Shown here: positions 24,226-32,562 of the stretch, one piece after another | Layout: each line of letters starts with the position of its first letter | Position numbering within the stretch: the stretch's first letter is position 1 | Assembly: GCF_045528445.1 (NCBI RefSeq) | Contig: NZ_JBGQQU010000002.1 | Location: 62,001-126,000 of the forward strand | DNA length: 64,000 bases | Direction of reading: 5' to 3' | Source of the DNA: Desemzia sp045528445 | GTDB lineage: Bacteria > Bacillota > Bacilli > Lactobacillales > Carnobacteriaceae | The notes under the pieces: generated by a model | Database searches by the model: none | Seen by the model: only the letters and a program-made list of their open reading frames with translations | What the model was told of the DNA's origin: nothing | Program-made: the position numbers and the translations under genes

Positions 24226-25662
24226 TTGAAAATCTTACTTTATGGTGTGAATCATCAATGTGCACCAATAGAAATTAGAGAAAATTATGCTATAGAAGAG
24301 AGCGATATAAATCAACAACTTTCTGATATACACTCGTTTTCTGGAATAAAAGAAGTGGCTATTTTGACAACTTGCAATCGGACAGAATACTATTTGTATG
24401 TTGATCCTGATTCTTTTAAACACGGCGATATATTGCATTACATTGCTGATTATTCAGGGTACGATGTCTCTCAAGTGATTTCTACTACTTATGGAAAATC
24501 GAATTTGAGTGCTGCTTCACATTTATTTAATGTCACCACAGGTTTGGATTCCGCTATTGTGGGAGAAAGCCAAATATTGGGACAAGTAAAAAATGCTTAT
24601 CGAGTTGCTCAAATGGCAAAGACAGTAGGCCCTATCTTGAGTTCTTTATTTAACAAAGCAGTAGCATTTTCTAAGAAAATGCATACCGTAACTAAAATAG
24701 ATCAAGTATCACGAGATGCTGCTTCAGCAGCAGTACAGTTGTTCAAGCAAGAATGGTCGGAATTCTCCGATAAACGATTTTTGATCATCGGGGCAGGGAA
24801 AATGGCTCAATCTGCAGCAAAAGCCTTAGTTTATCAAGGGGCTGATTCTGTCACGATCGTCAGCCGTGACTATGAAAAGACAAAAAAAGTAGTAGCTAAA
24901 TTAAACGAATGGTCGAATCTTCTGAAGAAACGTGAAATCAGTATGCGGACTTTTCATACAGGCGATTACAACCATTTGCCTATGTCATTAGCCAAAGTCG
25001 ATGGTGTAATTACTGCTACCAAGTCTAAAGATTTGATTATAACGACGGATGTAGTCAAGAAAATGAATGATATACGGTTCTCTAAGAAAAATCAAATGAT
25101 GATGGATCTTTCTGTTCCCCGGAACATAGAAACAGAATTGGGAATGGACAAACAAATTTTCCTATTTGATATGGACAGAATCAGCAGTGAATTAAAATCG
25201 ACCAATCAATTACAAGAAAAAGAACTGAGTTTTATCAAATCAGAAATGGAAGAAGCTGTTTATCAATTCAATTTTTGGTTCCAGGAAAGAAAATCAGTTC
25301 CTTATTTGGAAGAATTCAGTCAAAAAAATAATCAACTCAAAGACACCGTGATGACCAGTTTACAAAATAAATTGCCTGAGTTAACGGAACATGAGACAGA
25401 AGTGATTCAGAAACACATGCAAAGCGTCATCAACCAATTGTCTAAACAACCGATTCAATCACTGAAAGATATGGCAAAAACAGACTCATCAGAAAAAGCT
25501 GAAAAAGAGATGAATCGATTTGCAGTAAATATTGGTTTGAGAGAAGAAAAACCTAAAGAAGAAGCAAAATCAGAAAAAGAAGACACTAAAGCACTAGAAG
25601 AAAACAAAGCGGTCTTTAATTTCGAAAGAAAAGAGGTCGTTCAGTTTGAGAAATACTACTAG
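24226..25662 (+). CDS. hemA: Glutamyl-tRNA reductase
   Basis: The enzyme reduces glutamyl-tRNA(Glu) to glutamate-1-semialdehyde, the first step of C5 tetrapyrrole synthesis. Catalytic Cys50 lies in TTCNRTE. The substrate region has VGESQILGQVKNAY, the NADPH domain LIIGAGKMAQSAAKAL (about 187-202), and the C-terminal dimerisation helix follows. The 478 residues exceed most relatives because of an extra charged tail (about 430-478, KPKEEAKSEKEDTK). It starts at TTG with AAAGGATGATAAA upstream and overlaps hemL by 17 bp. Confidence 0.92.
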   Translation: MKILLYGVNHQCAPIEIRENYAIEESDINQQLSDIHSFSGIKEVAILTTCNRTEYYLYVDPDSFKHGDILHYIADYSGYDVSQVISTTYGKSNLSAASHLFNVTTGLDSAIVGESQILGQVKNAYRVAQMAKTVGPILSSLFNKAVAFSKKMHTVTKIDQVSRDAASAAVQLFKQEWSEFSDKRFLIIGAGKMAQSAAKALVYQGADSVTIVSRDYEKTKKVVAKLNEWSNLLKKREISMRTFHTGDYNHLPMSLAKVDGVITATKSKDLIITTDVVKKMNDIRFSKKNQMMMDLSVPRNIETELGMDKQIFLFDMDRISSELKSTNQLQEKELSFIKSEMEEAVYQFNFWFQERKSVPYLEEFSQKNNQLKDTVMTSLQNKLPELTEHETEVIQKHMQSVINQLSKQPIQSLKDMAKTDSSEKAEKEMNRFAVNIGLREEKPKEEAKSEKEDTKALEENKAVFNFERKEVVQFEKYY

Positions 25663-26935
25663 ATCAGAAGAAATCTTCAAAAAATCTGTTCAGCTTATGC
25701 CAGGCGGGGTGAGCAGTCCTGTGCGGGCATTTAAATCAGTGGATGTTCCTCCTATTGTAATGAAGCAAGGTAAAGGAAGCCATATTATTGATGAAGATGG
25801 TAATGAATACATTGATTATGTTTTATCATGGGGTCCGTTGATCCTAGGCCATGCAAATCCTGTTGTAGTTAAAAAAATCCAGGAAGCTGCCGCATTAGGA
25901 ACTAGTTTTGGTACGTTGACCGAGATGGAAACTGCACTAGCTGAAATTGTGATCGATCGAGTACCTTCAATCGACATGGTGCGATTCGTAAATTCGGGAA
26001 CGGAAGCCACTATGAGCGCGTTGCGCTTAGCGCGCGGTTATACCGGAAGAGATAAGATCATTAAATTAGAGGGCAGTTACCATGGACACGATGACGCTTT
26101 ATTAGTCAAAGTAGGGTCTGGTGTAGCTACTCTAGGTTTACCTGATTCTCCAGGAGTTCCAAAAAGCACGACTTCCAATACGTATGTAGCTCCTTACAAT
26201 GATTTGGCAGCTGTAAAAGAATTGTTTGCTGCTTATGCAGGCGAAATCGCTGCGGTCATTGTTGAACCAGTTGCGGGGAACATGGGAGTTATTCCTCCTG
26301 TAGATGGTTTTCTTCAGGGACTGCGTGAACTAACTCAACAAGATGGAGCGTTATTGATTTTTGATGAAGTGATGTCTGGATTTAGAGTCGGTTACCATAG
26401 TGCACAAGGCTACTTTGGTGTGACTCCCGATATTACTTGTTTAGGAAAAGTAATTGGCGGAGGGGTACCTGTAGGAGCTTACGGTGGACGCAAAGAGATC
26501 ATGGAACACATTGCTCCAGCTGGTCAAATTTACCAAGCTGGAACATTGTCAGGTAATCCTATTGCTATGGCTGCTGGTATAGCGACACTATCTCAATTGA
26601 CACCAGAAGATTACCGTTATTTTGAACATTTAGGCAATCTCCTAAAAGAAGGGATCCATTCCTTAAGTCAAGAATACAGTATTGACATAACCGTCAATCA
26701 AGCAGGCAGTATGATAGGAATGTTCTTTACTGAGGCACCTGTTTCTAACTATCAGCAAAGTAAGGCGAGCGATACAGCATTTTTCGCCAAATACTATAAA
26801 GAGATGGCAGATCGAGGCATTTTTCTGCCTCCTTCACAATTTGAAGGGATTTTCTTGTGTACAGAACACACGGAAAAAGATATTGAAGATACATTGACTG
26901 CTATGGATCAAAGCTTTGCAGCATTGATGAGATAG
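25646..26935 (+). CDS. hemL: Glutamate-1-semialdehyde 2,1-aminomutase
   Basis: This 429-residue PLP enzyme converts glutamate-1-semialdehyde to 5-aminolevulinate. The N-terminal LMPGGVSSPVRAFK and the PLP lysine K268 in CLGKVIGGG identify it, with D240 in IFDEVMSGFR contacting the cofactor. It starts at TTG inside the end of hemA, so the two form a coupled pair. No hemB, hemC or hemD is present in the window, so the fate of 5-aminolevulinate is not evident here. Confidence 0.94.
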   Translation: MRNTTRSEEIFKKSVQLMPGGVSSPVRAFKSVDVPPIVMKQGKGSHIIDEDGNEYIDYVLSWGPLILGHANPVVVKKIQEAAALGTSFGTLTEMETALAEIVIDRVPSIDMVRFVNSGTEATMSALRLARGYTGRDKIIKLEGSYHGHDDALLVKVGSGVATLGLPDSPGVPKSTTSNTYVAPYNDLAAVKELFAAYAGEIAAVIVEPVAGNMGVIPPVDGFLQGLRELTQQDGALLIFDEVMSGFRVGYHSAQGYFGVTPDITCLGKVIGGGVPVGAYGGRKEIMEHIAPAGQIYQAGTLSGNPIAMAAGIATLSQLTPEDYRYFEHLGNLLKEGIHSLSQEYSIDITVNQAGSMIGMFFTEAPVSNYQQSKASDTAFFAKYYKEMADRGIFLPPSQFEGIFLCTEHTEKDIEDTLTAMDQSFAALMR

Positions 26936-26953
26936 AGTTGAATAATGTGATCC

Positions 26954-26994
26954 AAAAGACTGAAAAGAGAAAAATTCTCTTTTCAGTCTTTTTT
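26954..26994 (+). terminator. Terminator of hemA-hemL
   Basis: An 18-bp perfect stem at 26954-26971 and 26975-26992 (core GACTGAAAAGAGAA) has a 3-nt loop, with T residues completing the 3' side. Confidence 0.9.
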
Positions 26995-27090
26995 GCTCTT
27001 CATCTTCTAGCGTGGGTAAAGAAATTTTCTCCGGACTATGGTGTTGCTTACAGAAAGCTATTGGACCGCCTTGAGCCGAAAAAAAAAGTC

Positions 27091-27290
27091 TCAACTACCA
27101 TATCTTAAGTCGAAATCAGTCAATATGGTAGTTAATAAGGTCTTAACTACCATATCTTTAAAGTAGTTAACTGGATATGGTCTAAACTAGCTTCTCAACG
27201 ACTATATCCTCAAACTCTTTAACCACATATGGTTCAAACCAACCCTTTAACTACCATATAATAAAAAAAACTCAACGATATAGTATCGCC
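27091..27290. repeat. Degenerate tandem array, ~26-bp period, eight units
   Basis: Units begin AAC and share ATAT seven or eight bases later, then usually T-C/T-AAA. Starts are at about 27093, 27121 (inverted), 27145, 27169, 27197, 27221, 27249 and 27274, alternating 24 and 28 bp apart. The 11-mer AACTACCATAT occurs exactly at 27093, 27145 and 27249 and as its exact complement at 27123-27133, giving a perfect 11-bp inverted repeat with the first copy. No coding capacity is evident. It is not a CRISPR, because units are too short and the spacers are part of the repeat. It could be a protein-binding array or a mini-satellite. Confidence 0.7.
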
Positions 27291-27512
27291 TCTCAATAAA
27301 AGGGGACAATTGCAGCAATACGCTTGAGCGTAAGCCCACAGAGTTTCCTTTGTTTTGCATCCTTTGCATGGCTATAAGCAATCTCATATTCCACCAAAGA
27401 TTTCTAGAAATGAGTTTTTTAAAGGTTTAGGATTTATTTTTTTTACTTACCAACGTCAAATGTTGTAGAATCTCTTTTTTGCATAGGAAATATACATAAA
27501 CGAGGCTTAAAA
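27291..27512. other. Intergenic stretch without a supported gene
   Basis: This AT-rich DNA between the tandem array and the transporter promoter holds two short perfect palindromes (TACGCTTGAGCGTA near 27320 and ATTTCTAGAAAT near 27401), the direct repeat TTTGCATCCTTTGCAT, and a possible weak promoter ending TAGAAT near 27467. I see no gene that I can support. Confidence 0.4.
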
Positions 27513-27593
27513 CATGTATAAAAACGTTTAATAATGTATAAAAAAGAAATTTATCAAAAATATATTGCATAAATATTCTTGGTTTGTTAAACT
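27513..27593 (+). promoter_or_regulatory. Promoter and ARG-box-like sites of the amino-acid transporter
   Basis: -35 TTGCAT (27565-27570) and -10 TAAACT (27588-27593) are 17 bp apart with TGT before the -10. A site over the -35 box (27564-27581), read on the minus strand as CAAGAATATTTATGCAAT, matches the Bacillus ARG box at 12 of 18 positions by eye. Two weaker sites upstream begin with the direct repeat ATGTATAAAAA (27514, 27534), exactly 20 bp apart. ArgR-type control is inferred. Confidence 0.5.
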
Positions 27594-27634
27594 ATCTCTA
27601 TTGATTATGAGTACCCTATTCAGGAGGAAAAAAT

Positions 27635-29122
27635 ATGAAGAAAAAAGGTTTGATAACCTTAATGTTGTTAGCTGGATTTATGTTGCCACTATTCTCATTC
27701 CCACAATTCGTTTCCGCAGAAGAAACCTCACAAGACACATCTTTGGAAGATATCAAGGAACGTGGCGTTCTCATTATGGGAACAAGTGCTGATTTCCCGC
27801 CATATGAGTTTCACGCGACTGTTGACGGAAAAGATACAATCGTCGGGATGGATATTTCGATTGCTCAGAAGATTGCGGATGATTTAGGTGTAAAATTGCA
27901 AGTAGAAGATATGCAATTTGACAGCTTGATACCGGCTCTTGAAACAGGCAATATAGATATGATTCTAGCAGGTATGTCTGCAACAGAGGAACGTAAATTA
28001 AGTGTTGATTTTAGCGATACGTATTACCAAGCTACTCAAAACATTGTCATTCGTTCTGAAGACAAAGACCTATATGCTTCAAAAGATGATTTTGCAGGGA
28101 AAATCGTCGGGGCTCAAATGGGTTCGATCCAAGAAGGATTAACTAAAACAGAAATGACGGACTCAGAATTGATTTCTTTAGGAAAAACATCAGATTTATT
28201 GCTGGCTTTAAAAACCAAAAAAGTAGATGCTATCGTTATGGAAGGCCCGAACGCGTTGTCTTTTGCAGGCGTTGATGACGCGCTTCTGACTTTTGAAGGT
28301 GGTTTTGAAGGAGGAGAGACTGAAGGATCTGCTATTGCGATGTCTAAGGGATCTGACGCTCTAATGGATGTAGTCAATGTTTCGTTAGCTGAGATTCAAG
28401 CGGAAGACCTGATTCCTGAGTACCTAGCTCAAGCTGGAAATTATTTGGAAACAGCTCAAGATTCAGAATCGTCTGAGTCAGGCACAAATTCTATGACCAA
28501 TTATTGGTCTTATTTCTTAGAAGGAACACTGAATACGATTTTTATTTCAGTAGTCAGCGTGATTATCGGTTCTATTATTGGTGTACTGTTGGCTTTAGTA
28601 AGGTTGTCCCACAATAAATTATTTAGTTTTTTAGCGACTGCTTATGTGGAGTTTGTACGTGGCACACCAATGATGATCCAAGTCATGTTTATCTATTTTG
28701 CTGTAGGATATATCATTAATATCCCAGCTATGTTAGCCGGAATTATTGCCGTTTCATTGAATAGCGGTGCTTATGTCTGCGAAATCATACGTTCTGGTCT
28801 ATCCTCTGTTCCAACTGGCCAAGTCGAAGCAGCTCGCAGTTTAGGAATGAGTAAAAATACGGCTATGAGACACATCATTTTCCCTCAAGCATTGAAAAAT
28901 ATCTGGCCAGCTTTAGGAAATGAATTTGTGACGATCATCAAAGAAAGTTCGATCGTTTCTGTTATTGGGGTCAGCGAATTGATTTTCCAAACAAGAGTGG
29001 TCACATCTGTTTCTTACCGGGGTATTGCTCCCCTAGCAGTTAGTATGGTCATTTACTTTATCTTAACGTTCAGTTTAACTAAATTACTGAACTACTACGA
29101 AGGGAAGATGTCACATGATTAA
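27635..29122 (+). CDS. Amino-acid ABC transporter, substrate-binding protein fused to permease
   Basis: The 495-residue fusion has a signal sequence (about 1-28), then a type 3 periplasmic-type binding domain (about 34-280, IKERGVLIMGTSADFPPYEF, VGMDISIAQKIADDLG, GNIDMILAGMSATEERK). A Ser-rich linker and a HisM-type permease follow (about 290-490, FVRGTPMMIQ, and the EAA loop EAARSLGMSKNTAMRHIIFP). It imports a polar amino acid; the ARG-box-like promoter suggests arginine or another basic amino acid, but specificity is inferred. AGGAGGAAAAAAT is the ribosome binding site. It overlaps the ATPase gene by 8 bp. Confidence 0.9.
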   Translation: MKKKGLITLMLLAGFMLPLFSFPQFVSAEETSQDTSLEDIKERGVLIMGTSADFPPYEFHATVDGKDTIVGMDISIAQKIADDLGVKLQVEDMQFDSLIPALETGNIDMILAGMSATEERKLSVDFSDTYYQATQNIVIRSEDKDLYASKDDFAGKIVGAQMGSIQEGLTKTEMTDSELISLGKTSDLLLALKTKKVDAIVMEGPNALSFAGVDDALLTFEGGFEGGETEGSAIAMSKGSDALMDVVNVSLAEIQAEDLIPEYLAQAGNYLETAQDSESSESGTNSMTNYWSYFLEGTLNTIFISVVSVIIGSIIGVLLALVRLSHNKLFSFLATAYVEFVRGTPMMIQVMFIYFAVGYIINIPAMLAGIIAVSLNSGAYVCEIIRSGLSSVPTGQVEAARSLGMSKNTAMRHIIFPQALKNIWPALGNEFVTIIKESSIVSVIGVSELIFQTRVVTSVSYRGIAPLAVSMVIYFILTFSLTKLLNYYEGKMSHD

Positions 29123-29840
29123 AATAGAACATTTAGCAAAATCATTTGGAGAAAATGTCGTTTTAAAAGATATTAACGAGGAAATAAAAAAAGGTGAAGT
29201 AGTTGTGATCATCGGCCCTTCTGGTTCAGGGAAAAGTACTTTGCTGCGTTGTTTGAACTTATTGGAAAAGCCTACTGAAGGGGAAGTTATTTTTGACGGG
29301 ACTTCTTTGACCAACGTAAAAGAAGCTAAATTAAACCATTTGAGAGAAAAAATGGGAATGGTGTTTCAAAATTTCAACTTGTTTCCTCACAAAAACGTAT
29401 TAGAGAATATGAAAATCGCTCCTATAAAAGTAAAAGGGATGGACGAACAAGCTGCTGAAAAAACAGCGATTGAATTGTTGAGAAAAGTTGGACTGGAAGA
29501 AAAAGCACAGGCTTTTCCATCTAATTTGTCTGGAGGTCAACAACAACGGGTTGCCATTGCACGCGCATTGGCAATGAATCCTGAAGTCATGCTATTTGAT
29601 GAACCGACAAGTGCATTGGACCCTGAAATGGTTGGGGAAGTATTGAGCGTTATCCAAGATTTGGCAGAATCAGGGATGACAATGGTCGTTGTAACCCACG
29701 AAATGGGCTTTGCAAAAAAAGTAGCCGATCGCGTATTGTTTATGGATGGGGGATACATTGTGGAGCAAGGAACACCAGAAGAAATGTTCAATTCTCCACA
29801 ACATGAACGGACACAAGATTTTTTAGCTAAAGTGTTGTAG
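29115..29840 (+). CDS. Amino-acid ABC transporter ATPase
   Basis: This 241-residue polar-amino-acid-uptake ATPase (GlnQ/HisP/ArtP type) has Walker A GPSGSGKST (34-42), the Q-loop in MVFQNFNLFPH, signature LSGGQQQR (138-145), Walker B VMLFDEP (158-164), and the H-loop in VVVTHEMGFA. It starts inside the fusion gene's last codons with GAAGGGAAG as ribosome binding site, so the two are translated together and make a two-gene importer. Confidence 0.95.
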   Translation: MIKIEHLAKSFGENVVLKDINEEIKKGEVVVIIGPSGSGKSTLLRCLNLLEKPTEGEVIFDGTSLTNVKEAKLNHLREKMGMVFQNFNLFPHKNVLENMKIAPIKVKGMDEQAAEKTAIELLRKVGLEEKAQAFPSNLSGGQQQRVAIARALAMNPEVMLFDEPTSALDPEMVGEVLSVIQDLAESGMTMVVVTHEMGFAKKVADRVLFMDGGYIVEQGTPEEMFNSPQHERTQDFLAKVL

Positions 29841-29862
29841 TACAGGCAGATGAAAAAAGTTT

Positions 29863-29903
29863 AAAAACAGTATCAGTGGAGTGGTTCATTGGTACTGTTT
29901 TTA
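29863..29903 (+). terminator. Terminator of the ABC transporter operon
   Basis: AAAAACAGTA (29863-29872) pairs with TACTGTTTTT (29893-29902); partial pairing continues inside the loop. Confidence 0.75.
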
Positions 29904-30040
29904 TGTGTTCAATGTGAGAGTTCGCTGTGAAAGGAAGAAGAGGATCCTAGACCTTTTTAAGGCAAATGCATTTTTATCCCTTAGATGACTTAAAATCGCA
30001 ACAGAACTCGTCATTATCCAGGGATTCTCTCTTGTTTAAA

Positions 30041-30112
30041 TGGACAAATGTCAAAAATAAAAGTACAATTAAGCGTGAATGTAGTAGAATCTTTCAAAGT
30101 TGATGAAGATTC
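30041..30112 (+). promoter_or_regulatory. Promoter and leader hairpin of obg
   Basis: -35 TGGACA (30041-30046) and -10 TACAAT (30064-30069), 17-bp spacing. The leader of about 145 nt holds a perfect hairpin, GAATCTT (30087-30093)/AAGATTC (30106-30112). The remaining parts of this 381-bp gap (29904-30040 and 30113-30205) show no gene. Confidence 0.55.
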
Positions 30113-30221
30113 CACAATAGGATCCTGATTTTTTGAGAAAAAAAGTAAATAAGTTATCCGTTCAAGAAATCATCAATAAATAGAATTATTCTAGTCTCAA
30201 TCAATTGAGGAGGAAATAAGT

Positions 30222-31547
30222 ATGTCAATGTTTTTAGATCAAGTAAAAATTAATGTTAAGGCCGGTAACGGCGGTAATGGAATGGTCTCTTTTCGTCGTG
30301 AAAAGTATGTTCCTGATGGCGGTCCATCTGGAGGTGACGGTGGTCAAGGAGGAAACATCGTTTTTGTAGTTGATGAAGGCTTAAGAACGTTATTGGATTT
30401 CCGTTTTAACCGTCATTTCAAAGCTTCACATGGAGAAAATGGGATGACTAAAGGAATGCATGGTAGAGGAGCAAAAGATTTAATCGTTAAAGTTCCACCA
30501 GGTACAGTAGTGAAAAACGCTGGAACTGGAGTAGTTTTAGGTGATTTGATTGAAGATGGCCAAACATTAATAGTCGCAAAAGGTGGTCGTGGTGGACGAG
30601 GAAATATCCGTTTTGCAACACCGAGAAATCCAGCTCCCGAAATTGCTGAAAATGGAGAACCTGGTCAAGAATTTGAAATCGAAATGGAATTAAAGGTATT
30701 GGCTGACGTTGGGCTAGTTGGATTTCCTTCTGTAGGAAAATCAACCTTGCTGTCAGTGGTTTCTTCTGCAAGACCTAAAATCGGAGCGTACCACTTTACA
30801 ACTTTGGTACCGAATTTAGGAATGGTCCGTATTGACGATGGCCGTAGCTTTGTAATGGCTGATATGCCAGGATTGATTGAAGGAGCTTCACAAGGTGTAG
30901 GTCTGGGAATCCAATTCTTGCGTCATATCGAACGTACGCGTGTATTGCTGCATATCATTGACATGAGCGGCAGCGAAGGACGCGATCCATTTGACGATTT
31001 CCAAGTTATCAATAATGAACTGGAGTCGTATAACTTACGTTTATTAGAACGTCCGCAAATCATTGTTGCGAATAAAATGGATATGCCTGATGCTGAAGAG
31101 AATTTAAAAATATTTAAGAAAAAAATTCAAGAACTGAAAGAAAATGAATTTGATGACGATATCGCTATTTTCCCAATTTCTTCTGTGACTCATAAAGGGA
31201 TCAGTGCCTTGCTGAGTAAAACAGCTGATTTATTGGAAAATACGCAACCGTTCCCTGTGTATGATGAAGTTGATGCGGATGATGAAGAAACAATTCTATA
31301 CAAATACACACCAGAAGAAAAACCATATACGCTTGAAAGAGAACCGGATGCAACATGGACACTTGGAGGAGATAAATTGATCAAACTCTTCCAAATGACC
31401 AACTTTGATCATGATGAATCATCCTTGCGTTTCGCTCGTCAATTAAGATCTATGGGAGTAGACGCTGAATTGAGACAACGTGGTGCTAAAAATGGGGATA
31501 TTGTTCGTATGAAAGATCAAGAATTTGAATTTGAATACATGGATTAA
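30222..31547 (+). CDS. obg: GTPase Obg (CgtA)
   Basis: This essential ribosome-associated GTPase is 441 residues long. It has the glycine-rich Obg fold (1-160, AGNGGNGMVSFRREKYVPDGG), the G domain with G1 GFPSVGKS (167-174), G3 DMPG (214-217) and G4 NKMD, and a C-terminal OCT domain (about 360-441). AGGAGGAAATAAGT precedes the ATG. It acts in late 50S assembly and the stringent response. Confidence 0.96.
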   Translation: MSMFLDQVKINVKAGNGGNGMVSFRREKYVPDGGPSGGDGGQGGNIVFVVDEGLRTLLDFRFNRHFKASHGENGMTKGMHGRGAKDLIVKVPPGTVVKNAGTGVVLGDLIEDGQTLIVAKGGRGGRGNIRFATPRNPAPEIAENGEPGQEFEIEMELKVLADVGLVGFPSVGKSTLLSVVSSARPKIGAYHFTTLVPNLGMVRIDDGRSFVMADMPGLIEGASQGVGLGIQFLRHIERTRVLLHIIDMSGSEGRDPFDDFQVINNELESYNLRLLERPQIIVANKMDMPDAEENLKIFKKKIQELKENEFDDDIAIFPISSVTHKGISALLSKTADLLENTQPFPVYDEVDADDEETILYKYTPEEKPYTLEREPDATWTLGGDKLIKLFQMTNFDHDESSLRFARQLRSMGVDAELRQRGAKNGDIVRMKDQEFEFEYMD

Positions 31548-31604
31548 ACAGCCCTGTTAGAATAAAGTAGAGATATACAGTTTAAGAAGATTAGGATGAA
31601 GGAA

Positions 31605-32549
31605 ATGGAATTATTATTTTTGGGAACAGGTTCTGGCGTACCTTCAAAACAAAGAAACGTATCCAGTATTGCTTTGAAGCTGTTGGATGAAATAAACTCT
31701 GTCTGGTTGTTTGATTGTGGAGAGGGAACGCAGCAACAAATATTGCATACCACCTTAAAGCCGAGAAAAGTGGATAAAATTTTTATTACGCATCTGCATG
31801 GCGATCATATCTATGGACTGCCAGGTTTTCTAGCTAGTCGTGCTTTTCAGGGTGGAGATGGTCTAATTACTATTTACGGACCTGTAGGGATCGAGCAGTT
31901 TGTTAGGACGTCGTTAAAAATCAGTGGAACGTATTTAAAATATCCATTGAAATTTCAAGAAATCAAAAAAGAAGGCATTGTTTTTCAAGATAAATACTTT
32001 ACCGTCAGTTGTCTGGAATTGAAGCATGGGATTCAATCGTTTGGATATCGAATAGAAGAAGCCAGTCATCAAGGAACGCTTCAGGCAGATAAAGTGAAAG
32101 AAGCAGGTATTCCGTTTGGGCCATTATTTGGCAAGTTGAAAAACGGCGAAACGATCACATTGGAAGATGGCCGGGTATTCAATGGAAAAGATTTTATTGG
32201 AGCGCCGCATCAAGGTCGAGTGGTGACTATTTTAGGGGATACTAAAAAAACAGATAACAGCAGATTGTTGGCAGAAAACGCGGATGTATTAGTGCATGAG
32301 AGTACATTTGATCATGCGAATCGCAAGCTTGCTAAAGAGTACAATCATTCTACAAATGTAGAAGCAGCTGAAACAGCTAAAGCTGCTAACGTGAAACAAC
32401 TGATACTCACACATATCAGTGCTCGATTTTTATCCAAAGATGTTCATGCACTTGAAAAAGAAGCACAGAAAATTTTCAAAGAAACCACAGTAGTAAAAGA
32501 CTTTAGTGAAGTAGATATTCCGCTTCAAAAAGATGGAGAATATTTATAG
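31605..32549 (+). CDS. rnz: Ribonuclease Z
   Basis: This 314-residue metallo-beta-lactamase-fold nuclease matures tRNA 3' ends lacking an encoded CCA, which suits the tRNA genes here. The zinc motif HLHGDH is at 63-68 and further ligands sit in LGDTKKTDN and LTHIS. The start is the ATG giving MELLFLGTGSG, as in Bacillus; an ATG three codons upstream (31596) is possible. Follows obg as in many Firmicutes. Confidence 0.94.
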   Translation: MELLFLGTGSGVPSKQRNVSSIALKLLDEINSVWLFDCGEGTQQQILHTTLKPRKVDKIFITHLHGDHIYGLPGFLASRAFQGGDGLITIYGPVGIEQFVRTSLKISGTYLKYPLKFQEIKKEGIVFQDKYFTVSCLELKHGIQSFGYRIEEASHQGTLQADKVKEAGIPFGPLFGKLKNGETITLEDGRVFNGKDFIGAPHQGRVVTILGDTKKTDNSRLLAENADVLVHESTFDHANRKLAKEYNHSTNVEAAETAKAANVKQLILTHISARFLSKDVHALEKEAQKIFKETTVVKDFSEVDIPLQKDGEYL

Positions 32550-32562
32550 AGGAGGTAGCTTT

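Noticed and set aside
27091..27290. CRISPR array
   Set aside because: Units are degenerate, one is inverted, there are no conserved repeats with unique spacers of 30 bp or more, and no cas genes nearby.
27293..27397. 34-codon minus-strand frame (LVEYEIAYSHAKDAKQRK...) next to the tandem array, possible transposase or gene remnant
   Set aside because: TTG start without a convincing ribosome binding site and no recognisable family; too short to support.
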